A stretch of DNA of 64,000 bases. Source: Chryseobacterium piscicola. GTDB taxonomy: Bacteria; Bacteroidota; Bacteroidia; Flavobacteriales; Weeksellaceae. Below are positions 19,125 to 28,983 of this stretch, in pieces; positions within the stretch are counted from its first letter, which is position 1; each line of letters starts with the position of its first letter. A model generated the notes under the pieces. The model worked only from the letters and a program-made list of their open reading frames with translations, did not search any database and was not told the origin of the DNA. The DNA is taken from NCBI RefSeq assembly GCF_900156685.1, contig NZ_FTOJ01000008.1, forward strand, positions 1-64,000. The letters are read 5' to 3'. Both the position numbers and the translations under genes were made by a program.

Positions 19125-20216
19125 ATGTATTTATATATAATATTTTTTATTCTGGCTTTACTCTGTATTGTTGAACTGAATTTTGGAAGAAAATATTCCA
19201 AAAAGATTCTTATAATTCCCATAGTTGTTTTTTTTACTCTTTCTTTTTTAAGATGGGAAAGAGGTACAGATTGGAAGGCGTATCATGATATGTTTATTGA
19301 TATATTTAAAGTAAAGTATTATCAGGATAATTATGAATTTTTATTTGTAAGTCTCAATAAAATACTCCGCTTTTTTACAGACAGTTATTCCGTATTTCTT
19401 TTCTCGGCAGCCTGTATAATCTTTGCATGTACCTATAATATCATAAAAAAATATTCAATAGGTCCAATATTATCAATATTTGTACTATTCTGTACTTCAT
19501 TAGGATTTATTTTCTTCGTAAGACAAAGTGTAGCTATTTCTTTATGTTTATTTGCACTACATTTTATAATCCAAAGAAAATTTCTGTACTTTTTTGTAAC
19601 GGTATTGGCAGCTTTCATGTTTCACAGATCTGCAATTGTGTTTTTACCTGCCTATTTTGTATATAATCTCACCTTTTCCAGAAAACAGATTATTCTTATA
19701 GTTGTATGCTCATTTGGGCTTACTTTCGTTGCAAAAGCATTATTCGGCTATTTGTCACTCGCAAACATAGCAAGTATTTCTGAGAGAAGTGATATGTATC
19801 TAAAAGAAGGGAAAAATTCATTTGGCTCAGCTTTCTCTCCAATGGAGACTATGGTGAGGGGGATAGGATATAGATTGGTTGTCATTATTATTGGATTATC
19901 TTTTTACGATCTTTACGTAAAAGACAAAATGTACAGAGGATTCTTTAATATTTATTTGGTAGGAGTATTACTTTTTATTATAATGGTGCCCATATCTGTA
20001 GCTCTTATACGTTTTGCTGCGTATTATGAGATTGCACAGCTATTTTTATACCCCTACATTATACTATTTTTTAAAAACAAAGAGATCAAAAATGTTGTAC
20101 TTTTCATTATGATTGCATTTTTCTTTATAAGGCTCAATAGTATGATTAGTGGATATTATGATCTCTACATTCCCTACAAATCTATATTTAACAAAAGTTT
20201 GCCAGTAAAGTTTTAA
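19125..20216 (+). CDS. polysaccharide polymerase, EpsG/Wzy family
   Basis: A 363-residue membrane protein with about ten hydrophobic segments. The motif RWERGTDWKAYHDMF near residues 42-56 is typical of the EpsG family (R..GTDW..Y). FVRQSVAISLCLFALHFI and FMFHRSAIVFLPAYF also match that family. It is the only polymerase candidate in the locus, so it probably joins repeat units in the periplasm. Wzy proteins vary greatly, so specificity cannot be read. Confidence 0.8.
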   Translation: MYLYIIFFILALLCIVELNFGRKYSKKILIIPIVVFFTLSFLRWERGTDWKAYHDMFIDIFKVKYYQDNYEFLFVSLNKILRFFTDSYSVFLFSAACIIFACTYNIIKKYSIGPILSIFVLFCTSLGFIFFVRQSVAISLCLFALHFIIQRKFLYFFVTVLAAFMFHRSAIVFLPAYFVYNLTFSRKQIILIVVCSFGLTFVAKALFGYLSLANIASISERSDMYLKEGKNSFGSAFSPMETMVRGIGYRLVVIIIGLSFYDLYVKDKMYRGFFNIYLVGVLLFIIMVPISVALIRFAAYYEIAQLFLYPYIILFFKNKEIKNVVLFIMIAFFFIRLNSMISGYYDLYIPYKSIFNKSLPVKF

Positions 20217-20226
20217 ATATTTTGAA

Positions 20227-21237
20227 ATGATTCTATTAGACGCAATTTATATCAACAATAGTGGAGGTAAGATATTATTAGATTATCTTATTCAAAATCT
20301 TTTAGCTACAGATAAGAAAGTCTTTTATCTCCTTGATAAAAGAGTTGAAGATTCTACACCATATCTTCCGGTTAGCGATAATGTTTTATTCTTACAAGCA
20401 TCCTTTATAAATAGACATAAATTTTACAAAGAAAATAGAGATAAATTCTCAACAGTTTTTTGTTTCGGGGATCTTCCTCCCAGTATAAAATTAAAAAATG
20501 CAACAGTCTACACTTATTTCCATCAGCAACTGTATATAAAGGTTCCCAAAACAGTTCCTTTTAAACAAAGAATGATGTTGCTACTGAAAAGACGCGTTTT
20601 GAAGTCGATATTTAATAATACTGATTATTGGGCATTGCAGACACAGCAAATTAAAAATGATTTTCTTAAAAAGTTTAAATTTAAAGAGTCTAATGTATTA
20701 ATATTACCCTTTTATCCTTCATTACAATCTAATGTGAAGACGCAGAAAATAAAAAACTCTTTTGTATATATAAGCAATGCACCACCTCATAAAAATCATT
20801 TAAGATTAATAAAAGCTTTTTGCCTTTTTTATGATAAAAATAAAACAGGTAGCCTTACTCTTTCAATAAGTGATAACTTTACAGAGCTCATTACTTTGAT
20901 TAAGAATAAGCAGTTGTCTGGGTATCCTATTCATAACTTAGGATTTATTGACAGAGACCAATTAACCAACGTATATCAAAAATCAGAATATCTTGTTTTT
21001 CCCTCATTAGCAGAAAGTTTTGGTCTTGGTATTGTAGAAGCCATTCAAAATGATTGTAAAGTTATTGGTTCAGACTTACCTTATTTATACTCCGTATGCG
21101 AGCCAAGTTTAGTATTCAATCCTTTGGATGAAGATTCTATAGAAAAAGCTCTTACCAAGGCGGTTAATCAAAAATTAAATGATTCAATAGCTAAAGTTTA
21201 TGATGAAATAGATGATGTATTGAAGATTTTAACATAA
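20227..21237 (+). CDS. family 4 glycosyltransferase (GT-B fold)
   Basis: The C-terminal half has the GT4 pattern: FVYISNAPPHKNHLRLIKAF, HNLGFIDRDQL and FPSLAESFGLGIVEAI, where the two Glu of the EX7E motif are visible. The N-terminal half is short (336 residues in total) but keeps ISGG-like NNSGGKILLDYL. It should be a retaining enzyme using a nucleotide sugar at the cytoplasmic face. The donor is unknown. It follows the polymerase gene by 10 bases. Confidence 0.82.
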   Translation: MILLDAIYINNSGGKILLDYLIQNLLATDKKVFYLLDKRVEDSTPYLPVSDNVLFLQASFINRHKFYKENRDKFSTVFCFGDLPPSIKLKNATVYTYFHQQLYIKVPKTVPFKQRMMLLLKRRVLKSIFNNTDYWALQTQQIKNDFLKKFKFKESNVLILPFYPSLQSNVKTQKIKNSFVYISNAPPHKNHLRLIKAFCLFYDKNKTGSLTLSISDNFTELITLIKNKQLSGYPIHNLGFIDRDQLTNVYQKSEYLVFPSLAESFGLGIVEAIQNDCKVIGSDLPYLYSVCEPSLVFNPLDEDSIEKALTKAVNQKLNDSIAKVYDEIDDVLKILT

Positions 21238-21282
21238 AAATAAATATTGAACAATAACACAAACGATAAAAAAGATTCTAAA

Positions 21283-22419
21283 ATGGGTCTCGAATATAAA
21301 ATTTGTACAAAGACTATTATGGATACCTCAGACTCTGGAATCAGCTTTAATGAATTCGGAGAAAGTGACTATTATACAAATTTTGTAACCCATATTTTAC
21401 CATCTTGGGATAATACCAAAAAAATTACAGATGACCTTTTCAAAATAGCTGAAAAGATTAAATACGAAGGAAAAAAAAGAGATTTTGATTGTATAATAGG
21501 GGTTAGCGGAGGATTAGATAGCTCGTATCTTTTATATGTTGCTAAAGAAATAATGGGACTAAGACCCCTGGCATTTCATGTAGATGCAGGATGGAATTCT
21601 GAAAAAGCAGTCAGCAATATAGAAAAGTTAATTCATCATTTAAAAGTTGATCTCTATACAGATGTTATCAACTGGGAGGAAATGAAAGATCTACAACTCG
21701 CTTTTTTTAACGCACAAATTCCTGATCAAGATTGCCAAGATATTGCTTTCTTTTCGGCCTTATATAGATTTGCAAAAAATAACAAAATAAAATATGTTCT
21801 TACTGGTGCCAATTATTCTACAGAATGCTGTAGAGAACCAGAAGAATGGGGTGCATATCCTGGGATTGACAAAACATTAATTCTTGATATTCACAAAAAA
21901 TTTGGAAAAAAGGAACTCAAAACATTTCCTCTTATCGATATATTAAACTATAAAATATATTACAAATATTTTTTAGGAATGCAGGTCGTGAAACCTTTAA
22001 ATTACATTCAATACAAAAAAGAAGATGCCGAAAACTTGCTTCACGAAAAATTTGGGTGGCAAAAATTTAATCATAAACACCAAGAATCAATTTTTACAAG
22101 ATTTTTAGAAGATTTTTGGTTCCCGAAAAAATTTGGTTTTGATAGAAGAAGAGCCCATTTCTCTAGTCTCATACTTACAGAACAAATGACAAGAGATGAA
22201 GCCATCAAAAGAATAGAAAAACCAGAGTATTCCGAAGAGTTTTTATTGAGTGAATTCGAGTTTGTTGCACAAAAACTAGATATTTCTGTAGAAGATTTCA
22301 AAAAAATATTTAATGGTAAAAACAAAACGTACCACAATTATAAAAATAAAAAGAGAATTATAGATTTTGGTGCAAGAACTATGAGAAGTATAGGATTTGA
22401 AAAAAGACTCTTCAGATGA
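21283..22419 (+). CDS. N-acetyl-sugar amidotransferase (WbpG/LfnA/PseA-like)
   Basis: The protein has the ATP pyrophosphatase P-loop SGGLDSS (75-81) after a family start of the type YKICTKTIMDTSDSGISF. FHVDAGWNS and LTGANYSTECCREPEEWG are also typical. With HisH and HisF homologues directly downstream, it should turn an acetamido group into an acetamidino group, as shown genetically for WbpG and LfnA in Pseudomonas. The frame opens at TTG 21247, but ATG 21283 matches the usual family start. Its stop overlaps the HisH-like gene. The sugar genes that follow suggest the substrate is a 2-acetamido-2,6-dideoxy-L-hexose. Confidence 0.85.
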   Translation: MGLEYKICTKTIMDTSDSGISFNEFGESDYYTNFVTHILPSWDNTKKITDDLFKIAEKIKYEGKKRDFDCIIGVSGGLDSSYLLYVAKEIMGLRPLAFHVDAGWNSEKAVSNIEKLIHHLKVDLYTDVINWEEMKDLQLAFFNAQIPDQDCQDIAFFSALYRFAKNNKIKYVLTGANYSTECCREPEEWGAYPGIDKTLILDIHKKFGKKELKTFPLIDILNYKIYYKYFLGMQVVKPLNYIQYKKEDAENLLHEKFGWQKFNHKHQESIFTRFLEDFWFPKKFGFDRRRAHFSSLILTEQMTRDEAIKRIEKPEYSEEFLLSEFEFVAQKLDISVEDFKKIFNGKNKTYHNYKNKKRIIDFGARTMRSIGFEKRLFR

Positions 22420-23030
22420 TTACAATAGTAGATTACGGTGTAGGAAATTTAAGGGCTTTTGTAAATCTTTACAAAAGGCTAAATATCCCTACGAAAATTG
22501 CACAAAATAAAAGTGATCTTGAAAACGCCCAGAAGCTCCTGCTTCCAGGAGTAGGCCATTATGATTTTGCGATGAAACAACTCAATGAATCTGGAATGAA
22601 AGATACACTTGATGAACTGGTGTTAAGAAAGAAAATTCCAGTTTTAGGCGTTTGTGTAGGAATGCAGATGATGGCCAAATCAAGCGAAGAAGGAAAACTG
22701 GAAGGATTGGGATGGCTGGATGCTGTTGTGAAAAAAATTGATGAAACAAAAATTAATCAGATCACAAAATTACCTCACATGGGGTGGAATTGTGTTGAAG
22801 TGAATCAAAAAACAAAACTTTTTGAAAGTCTTGAAAATAATCCAGAATTTTACTTTCTACACTCGTATTATTTTAGCTGTAATGATTTTTCAAATAGTAT
22901 TGGCACTACAGAATATGGTGGCAATTTTACTTCAGCAGTGAATCATAACAATATCTATGGAATACAGTTCCATCCAGAAAAAAGTCATCGTAATGGAGAA
23001 GTATTATTGTGTAACTTTGCAAAAATTTAG
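22416..23030 (+). CDS. HisH-like glutaminase subunit for sugar amidotransfer
   Basis: A class I glutamine amidotransferase with nucleophile Cys80 in LGVCVGMQMM and the His186/Glu188 pair in QFHPEKS, so the glutaminase triad is intact. LLPGVGHYDFAM is typical of HisH. No other histidine gene is nearby, and it is coupled to the WbpG-like gene by a 4-base overlap. It most likely supplies ammonia for the amidino sugar rather than for histidine synthesis. Confidence 0.87.
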   Translation: MITIVDYGVGNLRAFVNLYKRLNIPTKIAQNKSDLENAQKLLLPGVGHYDFAMKQLNESGMKDTLDELVLRKKIPVLGVCVGMQMMAKSSEEGKLEGLGWLDAVVKKIDETKINQITKLPHMGWNCVEVNQKTKLFESLENNPEFYFLHSYYFSCNDFSNSIGTTEYGGNFTSAVNHNNIYGIQFHPEKSHRNGEVLLCNFAKI

Positions 23031-23033
23031 GTA

Positions 23034-23789
23034 ATGCTAAGACCTAGAATTATACCAAGCCTGCTTATTCAGAATAATGGTCTTGTAAAAACAGTTAATT
23101 TTAGAAACCCTGTCTACATTGGTGATCCTATCAATACGGTTAGAATTTTCAATGAAAAAGAAGTTGATGAATTATCAGTTTTTGATATTGATGCTTCAGT
23201 TAAAGGAACTGAACCCAATTATCAGCTGATTGAGAAAATAGCTAAGCAAGCAAGAATGCCAATCTGCTACGGTGGAGGTGTAAAAACTATAGAACAGGCT
23301 TACAGGATATCTGAATTAGGAGTAGAAAAAATAGCATTGTCTTCAGGAGCTTTTGAAAAACCAGAGCTACTGCAACAAATAGCTTTTAAAATTGGAAATC
23401 AAAGTGTAGTATTGGTTTTAGATCTTAAAAAAAATATATCCGGAAAATATAATATTATGATTCATAACGGATTAAAAAGCATTGATGCAGATCCCTTTGA
23501 AATCATTACACAAGCAAAACAAATGGGAGTTGGTGAAATTATACTCAATTCCATAGATCAAGACGGAAAAATGAATGGTTTTGATTATGATATTATTGAC
23601 CAAGCAAGAAACGCAACCTCCTTACCACTTACCGTTTTGGGTGGCGCAGGAAGTTTAGAAGATATAAAAAAAGTCATTAACAAATATGGGATAATTGGTG
23701 TAGCTGCAGGAAGTTTATTTGTTTTTAAAGGCAAATACAAAGCAGTTTTAATTAATTACCCATCAAAAGAAGATAAGAAAAACTTATAA
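23034..23789 (+). CDS. HisF-like synthase subunit for sugar amidotransfer
   Basis: A (beta-alpha)8 protein of 251 residues starting LRPRIIPSLL, with the HisF-like phosphate-binding stretches CYGGGVKTIEQ and LTVLGGAGSLEDI. FDIDAS and NSIDQDGKMNGFD carry the Asp residues at the barrel top. With HisH it probably channels ammonia to the WbpG-like enzyme. It starts 3 bases after the HisH-like gene. Confidence 0.87.
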   Translation: MLRPRIIPSLLIQNNGLVKTVNFRNPVYIGDPINTVRIFNEKEVDELSVFDIDASVKGTEPNYQLIEKIAKQARMPICYGGGVKTIEQAYRISELGVEKIALSSGAFEKPELLQQIAFKIGNQSVVLVLDLKKNISGKYNIMIHNGLKSIDADPFEIITQAKQMGVGEIILNSIDQDGKMNGFDYDIIDQARNATSLPLTVLGGAGSLEDIKKVINKYGIIGVAAGSLFVFKGKYKAVLINYPSKEDKKNL

Positions 23790-23798
23790 AACATATTT

Positions 23799-24791
23799 AT
23801 GGAAATTAAAGATAGCATTCTGCTAATTACTGGAGGAACAGGATCTTTTGGTACAGCAGTTCTCAATAGATTTTTACATACAGATCATTTTAAAGAAATT
23901 AGAATCTTTTCGAGAGACGAGAAGAAGCAAGATGATATGCGTAATTTTTATAAAAATGATAAAATAAAATATTTTATTGGGGATGTGCGCGATTTTAATA
24001 GCGTAGACTACGCCATGAAAAATGTAGACTATGTCTTCCATGCAGCAGCATTAAAACAAGTGCCTTCTTGCGAATTTTTTCCTATGCAGGCAGTGAAAAC
24101 AAATGTAGAAGGAACTCAAAACGTCATTCGTGCAGCAGCGGCCAATAAAGTAAAAAAAGTAATTTGCTTATCAACAGATAAAGCGGCCTATCCAATCAAT
24201 GCAATGGGGATTTCCAAAGCAATGATGGAGAAAGTAGCTGTAGCAGAAGCCAGAAATCTTGTAGATACTGTTGTTTGCCTTACCCGATACGGAAACGTAA
24301 TGGCTTCCAGAGGTTCGGTAATCCCATTATTCTTGAATCAAATACAAAATAATGAAGATATAACCATTACTGATCCTAATATGACTCGTTTTCTAATGTC
24401 ATTAGACGAAGCAGTAGAATTGGTTCTTTTTGCTTTTGAACATGGCAACCCGGGAGATTTATTTGTAAACAAAGCTCCTGCAGCCACAATCGGCGATTTG
24501 GCAAAGGCTGTGCTTGAACTGAAAAATGCAAATAGCAAAATAAAAATTATAGGAACCAGACACGGTGAAAAATTATATGAAACTCTCTGCACACGAGAAG
24601 AGATGATGAATGCTGAAGATATGGGAGATTTTTATAGAATCCCTGCAGATAACAGAGACTTGAATTATGCTAAATATTTTTCCCAAGGAAGCCATATAGA
24701 AAAAACTATCGAAGACTACAATTCACATAATACAAAAAGAGAAGATGTGGAAGGAGTTAAAAAATTACTTGAAAAATTAGATTTATTTTAG
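23799..24791 (+). CDS. UDP-GlcNAc 4,6-dehydratase/5-epimerase, CapE/WbjB/FnlA-like
   Basis: A soluble 330-residue extended SDR enzyme with TGGTGSFG at 11-18 and the Met-type active site MGISK (M136, K140, with T126), as in CapE/FnlA. HAAALKQVPSCEFFP and RYGNVMASRGSVIPLF are conserved in this family. It starts the UDP-L-FucNAc or UDP-L-QuiNAc branch by dehydration and C5 epimerisation of UDP-GlcNAc. It differs from the large membrane dehydratase at 814. It heads a tight block with the cupin, 2-epimerase and reductase genes. Confidence 0.9.
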   Translation: MEIKDSILLITGGTGSFGTAVLNRFLHTDHFKEIRIFSRDEKKQDDMRNFYKNDKIKYFIGDVRDFNSVDYAMKNVDYVFHAAALKQVPSCEFFPMQAVKTNVEGTQNVIRAAAANKVKKVICLSTDKAAYPINAMGISKAMMEKVAVAEARNLVDTVVCLTRYGNVMASRGSVIPLFLNQIQNNEDITITDPNMTRFLMSLDEAVELVLFAFEHGNPGDLFVNKAPAATIGDLAKAVLELKNANSKIKIIGTRHGEKLYETLCTREEMMNAEDMGDFYRIPADNRDLNYAKYFSQGSHIEKTIEDYNSHNTKREDVEGVKKLLEKLDLF

Positions 24792-24800
24792 AATTAGAAT

Positions 24801-25208
24801 ATGGATTTTTTACAAGGCCAATGTTTTGAGGATAATAGAGGAAAGCTCTACTGTAGTAATGATTTAGACCTAAGCCTTGTAAAAAGAATGTATGTAATAG
24901 AGAATATTAATACCGATATTTGTAGAGCTTGGCAAGCACATAAAATTGAAAAAAGATGGTTTGTAGCCACAAAAGGTTCTTTTAGGATTAAGCTAATTAA
25001 AATAGACGATTTTGAAAATCCTTCTAAAAATTTAATCATAGAAAACTTTGTATTAGACTCAAAATCAATGGATTCTATGTTTGTGGATTCTGGTTTTGCT
25101 ACTTCTATACAAGCATTGGAAAATGATGCAAAATTAGTTGTTTTTTCAGATTACCATTTCGGAGAACTGTCTGATTATTATAAGTTTGATTCACAAAATT
25201 GGAAGTAA
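24801..25208 (+). CDS. RmlC-like cupin sugar isomerase/epimerase
   Basis: A single-domain cupin of 135 residues with RAWQAHKIEKRWFVATKGSF near 40-60, resembling small sugar 3- or 3,5-epimerase-like proteins of polysaccharide loci. In S. aureus CapF a C-terminal cupin performs C3 epimerisation of the 4-keto-L-sugar. Here the cupin is free-standing between the dehydratase and 2-epimerase genes. If active, it would favour an L-FucNAc-type product. Confidence 0.65.
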   Translation: MDFLQGQCFEDNRGKLYCSNDLDLSLVKRMYVIENINTDICRAWQAHKIEKRWFVATKGSFRIKLIKIDDFENPSKNLIIENFVLDSKSMDSMFVDSGFATSIQALENDAKLVVFSDYHFGELSDYYKFDSQNWK

Positions 25209-25217
25209 AATAAAATT

Positions 25218-26339
25218 ATGAAAAAATTAAAAGTTGTTACTATACTAGGAACCAGACCGGAAATTATCCGATTAACAGAATGTATAAAAAAATGCGATCA
25301 ATATTTTGATCATATTTTGATACATACAGGGCAAAATTACGATTATGAACTAAACGAGATTTTTTTCGAAGATTTAGAATTACGTAAACCTGATTATTTT
25401 TTGAATGTTGCGGGAAATCATCTCGGTGAAACGATAGGTAATGTAATTTCTAAATCATTTGAAATCCTGTCACAAGAAAAACCAGATGCACTTTTAGTAT
25501 TAGGCGATACAAATAGTGTATTGAGTACCATTGCAGCCAAACGACTGAAAATTCCTATTTTTCATATGGAAGCAGGTAACAGATGTTATGATCAAAATGT
25601 ACCCGAAGAAATTAATAGAAAAATATCAGATCATATTAGTGATATCAACCTCACTTATACCGAAAATAGTAGAAGATATTTACTGAGTGAAGGCTTTCGT
25701 AAAGATCATGTTTTTGTAACAGGTTCTCCTCTACAAGAAGTACTTAATAAATATAAAACAAAAATTGAAAACAGTGATGTAGTTGAACGTTTATCATTAG
25801 AGAAAAATAATTTTATTGTTGTAAGCGCACATCGGGAAGAAAATATAGATCTTGATAACCATTTTGAAATATTGGTAGAATCAATTAATGCAGTAGCCGA
25901 AAAGTATCAGATGCCAATCATTTTCTCAACACATCCAAGGACAAAAAATAGAATCGAAAAAAATAAAATTCAATTTCATCATTTAATCAAAAATGTTGCA
26001 CCTCTTGGCTTTTTTGATTACGTTAAACTGCAGAGTCAATCGTTCATAGTTCTTTCAGATAGCGGAACCATAAGCGAAGAATCTGCAATGATGAGTTTTC
26101 CTGCTGTAAGCATTCGTACAAGTACTGAAAGACCAGAGGCAATAGATGCAGGAACAATTGTTCTAGGAGGGATTTCAAAAGATCAAATGCTTAATGCTAT
26201 TGAGATTTCAAAAGGATTGTTTAATGCTGAAATTAAATTACCTTTTGAGTACGAAGTAACTAATACTTCAGACAGGGTTATTAAAGCTATTCAAAGTTAT
26301 ACAGCAATTGTAAATAAAGTAATTTGGGACAAAAAATGA
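25218..26339 (+). CDS. UDP-N-acetyl-L-sugar 2-epimerase (CapG/FnlC/WecB family)
   Basis: A non-hydrolysing UDP-GlcNAc 2-epimerase fold: ILGTRPEIIRL at the start, HTGQNYDYELNEIFFEDL, LVLGDTNSV, HMEAGNRCYDQNVPEEINR and VLSDSGTISEES. The CYDQNVPEEINRK stretch is typical of the CapG/FnlC subgroup that acts on 2,6-dideoxy-L-hexosamines. It is full length (373 aa). Its TGA overlaps the ATG of the next gene. Confidence 0.87.
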   Translation: MKKLKVVTILGTRPEIIRLTECIKKCDQYFDHILIHTGQNYDYELNEIFFEDLELRKPDYFLNVAGNHLGETIGNVISKSFEILSQEKPDALLVLGDTNSVLSTIAAKRLKIPIFHMEAGNRCYDQNVPEEINRKISDHISDINLTYTENSRRYLLSEGFRKDHVFVTGSPLQEVLNKYKTKIENSDVVERLSLEKNNFIVVSAHREENIDLDNHFEILVESINAVAEKYQMPIIFSTHPRTKNRIEKNKIQFHHLIKNVAPLGFFDYVKLQSQSFIVLSDSGTISEESAMMSFPAVSIRTSTERPEAIDAGTIVLGGISKDQMLNAIEISKGLFNAEIKLPFEYEVTNTSDRVIKAIQSYTAIVNKVIWDKK

Positions 26340-27184
26340 AAAAAATACTTGTTTTAGGAATTAAGGGAATGGCTGGGCATGTTATCTACAAAAATCTTAA
26401 AGATAAAAACCAACATGAGGTGTGGGGAATTGCCAGAAATATTAATGCAAATGGAAATGAGATTTCTTTAGATGTTTCCGAAACTGAGAAACTTAAAGAG
26501 ATTATTACTCAGTATAGCTTTGATTCAATCATCAATTGCATTGGAATATTAAATAAAGATGCAGAAGATAATCCTGCAAAAGCAATATGGTTTAATAGCT
26601 ATTTTCCACACTTATTAGAAGAGATTACTAAACATACCAAAACAAAAGTAATCCACATTAGTACAGATTGCGTATTCAATGGTAAGAAAGGAAATTATAG
26701 TGAAAAAGATGTGAAAGATGGTGAAGGTTTCTATGCACAATCTAAAGCATTGGGGGAGATTGATAATACAAAAGATCTTACTATTAGAACATCTATTATC
26801 GGGCCCGAACTAAACAATAACGGGATTGGTCTTTTTCACTGGTTTATGAATCAAAACGGTAAAGTAAATGGGTATACATCTGCGTATTGGAGCGGTGTAA
26901 CCACATTAGAGCTCGCAAAAGCGGTAGAGCATGTTCTTGAAAATTCATATCAAGGAATATTGCATCTTACAAATGGAAATCCTATAAATAAATTTGATTT
27001 AATTACTCTTTTTAAAAATATTTGGCATAAAAACAATGTTGAAATAATACCTTATGATGGTAAAAATGTAGATAAATCTTTACAGAAGTCAACAATATTA
27101 GCTCATCAAGTTCCAGATTATCAAAAAATGCTTCAAGAGCAGAAATTGTGGATGAAAGAATTCTCTAATCTCTATACCTACTAA
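26336..27184 (+). CDS. 4-keto-sugar reductase, RmlD-like (WbvR type)
   Basis: An SDR reductase with ILVLGIKGMAGHV at the N-terminus and ISTDCVFNGKKGNYSE and YAQSKALGE (YxxxK) in the middle, as in RmlD. In this context it would reduce the 4-keto-L-sugar made by the CapE-like enzyme, the role of WbvR in UDP-L-QuiNAc synthesis. The frame opens at TTG 26324, but ATG 26336 overlaps the previous stop and gives a normal N-terminus. Whether the product is L-FucNAc, L-RhaNAc or L-QuiNAc is open. Confidence 0.8.
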   Translation: MKKILVLGIKGMAGHVIYKNLKDKNQHEVWGIARNINANGNEISLDVSETEKLKEIITQYSFDSIINCIGILNKDAEDNPAKAIWFNSYFPHLLEEITKHTKTKVIHISTDCVFNGKKGNYSEKDVKDGEGFYAQSKALGEIDNTKDLTIRTSIIGPELNNNGIGLFHWFMNQNGKVNGYTSAYWSGVTTLELAKAVEHVLENSYQGILHLTNGNPINKFDLITLFKNIWHKNNVEIIPYDGKNVDKSLQKSTILAHQVPDYQKMLQEQKLWMKEFSNLYTY

Positions 27185-27185
27185 A

Positions 27186-28379
27186 TTGAATATTTTATTT
27201 GTTTTTTTTACAATGTCTCATCTGTCGCAATCTTCTATGTATAGCGATATGGTAAACGTTTTTCGAGAAAATGGGCATCAAGTTTTTCCAATAGCTCCCA
27301 TCAATGAAGTGGGGAAAAAAACATCTTTTATTTCAAAAGAAAATGAAATTGAAGTTTTAAGAGTTAAAACTTTAGATGTTTTTAGTAAAAATAAATTTAA
27401 AAAAGGCTTTGCAAACCTTTTGCTTTCTCATCAATTTAAAAATAGTTACAACAAGTTTTGGAAAGATAAGAAAATAGATTTAATTGTAGTTGCAACACCT
27501 TCCGTAATGTTTGCAGATTTTGTAGCATTTCTTAAAAAGAAACATAAAGCAAAGACACTGCTTATGCAAAAAGATATTTTTCCTCAAAATGCGGTAGATT
27601 TAGGATACATGAAAAAAAATGGCATTACCTATAATTTTTTTAAAAAGCACGAATTAAAGCTGCTGAAAACTGCCGATTTTATTGGATGTACTTCTCCTGG
27701 AAACATAGAATATTTGCTACAAAATAATGATTTTCTTATTAAAGAGAACATGAGATTACTTTATAATAGTACAAAATTATTAGAATTTTCTCAAGATGAT
27801 AATATCAAAATAAAATACAACTTACAAGATAAATATGTTGTAGTTTTCGGAGGAAATATGGGAAAACCTCAGCAATTAGAAAATGTACTTTTACTGGCAA
27901 AAAAATGTGAAATATTTATTGATGTTGTTTTTCTAATCATAGGTTCGGGTACTGAAGTAGATGCCTTGAAAGTAGATGCATCTCAGCAAGGTTTGAAAAA
28001 TATCAATTTTGTGGAAAAAGTTCCCAGAAAAGAATATTTTCAGTTACTATCAAATTGTAATGTAGGTCTTATAAGTTTACATAAAAATTTTACAGTTCCA
28101 AATACACCGATGAAGCTTAACGATTATCTTAATGCAGGAATACCAGTACTGGCTTCAATAGATAGAAGTAATGATTTAGGATTTCTCCTAGAAAAAAACC
28201 AAATGGGTGAATTTGCTTATGCAGATACTCCAGAAGATTTGTTTGATGCATTTAAAAAACTTTATCAGGATAAAGAAAGACGTAAAAAGCTAGGCCAAAA
28301 TGGAAAAGAATTTTGTAAAGAAAATTTATCTGCCTACAAATCTTATCAAACTATTATCAAACTTGTGGAAAATGTATAA
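27186..28379 (+). CDS. WbuB-like glycosyltransferase (family 4)
   Basis: A GT-B enzyme with the WbuB-type N-terminus [20 protein letters not shown] and the inner motif [13 protein letters not shown]. The C-terminal donor site is [13 protein letters not shown] and [19 protein letters not shown]. WbuB relatives transfer L-FucNAc-type sugars, in line with the genes just upstream. The start is TTG at 27186, one base after the preceding stop; the next ATG would remove the first strand. It overlaps the initiating transferase gene by 8 bases. Confidence 0.85.
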   Translation: MNILFVFFTMSHLSQSSMYSDMVNVFRENGHQVFPIAPINEVGKKTSFISKENEIEVLRVKTLDVFSKNKFKKGFANLLLSHQFKNSYNKFWKDKKIDLIVVATPSVMFADFVAFLKKKHKAKTLLMQKDIFPQNAVDLGYMKKNGITYNFFKKHELKLLKTADFIGCTSPGNIEYLLQNNDFLIKENMRLLYNSTKLLEFSQDDNIKIKYNLQDKYVVVFGGNMGKPQQLENVLLLAKKCEIFIDVVFLIIGSGTEVDALKVDASQQGLKNINFVEKVPRKEYFQLLSNCNVGLISLHKNFTVPNTPMKLNDYLNAGIPVLASIDRSNDLGFLLEKNQMGEFAYADTPEDLFDAFKKLYQDKERRKKLGQNGKEFCKENLSAYKSYQTIIKLVENV

Positions 28380-28977
28380 AAACACCCTCAAAAGGATTTT
28401 CGATTTCACTATTGCTTTTGTTGGGCTAATGGTATTATCGCCTATCTTTATTGTCGTTATTATAGGTCTATATATAGCGAATCAAGGTAAACCGTTTTTT
28501 TTTCAGTCACGGCCTGGTCTTAACGAGAGAATTTTTAGGATTATAAAATTCAAAACCATGAATGACAAAAAAGATGCTAATGGAAATCTTTTACCAGATT
28601 CAGAACGCTTAACGCTGGTGGGTGCATTTGTGCGGAAAACATCATTAGACGAGTTGCCACAATTAATAAATGTTTTAAAAGGAGATATGTCTTTAATTGG
28701 GCCAAGACCTCTTTTACCACAATACCTATCTTTGTATAGTACAGAACAAAAGCGAAGGCACCTCGTCCGTCCAGGGATTACTGGCTGGGCACAAGTAAAC
28801 GGCAGAAACGCTATTTCTTGGAATAAAAAGTTTCAATTAGATGTTTGGTATGTGGATAATATATCATTAAATTTGGACACGAAAATTTTCTTTAAAACGA
28901 TAAAAAAAGTATTTGTAAGAGAAGGGATTGCGGCAGAAGGGCAGGCTACAACCGAAGCTTTTAATGGAAGTAATTAA
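28372..28977 (+). CDS. initiating sugar-phosphate transferase, PglC/WcaJ C-terminal type
   Basis: A 201-residue protein with one N-terminal hydrophobic helix (about 12-36) and the phosphoglycosyl transferase domain: [21 protein letters not shown], catalytic Asp93-Glu94 in TSLDELPQL, and [10 protein letters not shown]. Its small size is that of PglC. It would transfer a sugar phosphate, perhaps a bacillosamine-like sugar, to undecaprenyl phosphate. The frame is open from 28300, but ATG 28372 overlaps the end of the previous gene in the usual way and starts right before the helix. Confidence 0.9.
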   Translation: MYKNTLKRIFDFTIAFVGLMVLSPIFIVVIIGLYIANQGKPFFFQSRPGLNERIFRIIKFKTMNDKKDANGNLLPDSERLTLVGAFVRKTSLDELPQLINVLKGDMSLIGPRPLLPQYLSLYSTEQKRRHLVRPGITGWAQVNGRNAISWNKKFQLDVWYVDNISLNLDTKIFFKTIKKVFVREGIAAEGQATTEAFNGSN

Positions 28978-28983
28978 AAATTA

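Noticed and set aside
22416-23789. Histidine biosynthesis genes hisH and hisF
   Set aside because: No other his gene is present, and they are coupled to a WbpG-like amidotransferase, which is the known context for sugar amidination.
24801-25208. RmlC (dTDP-4-keto-rhamnose 3,5-epimerase)
   Set aside because: No rmlA or rmlB lies nearby and the protein is shorter than RmlC. The neighbours belong to the UDP-L-sugar branch.
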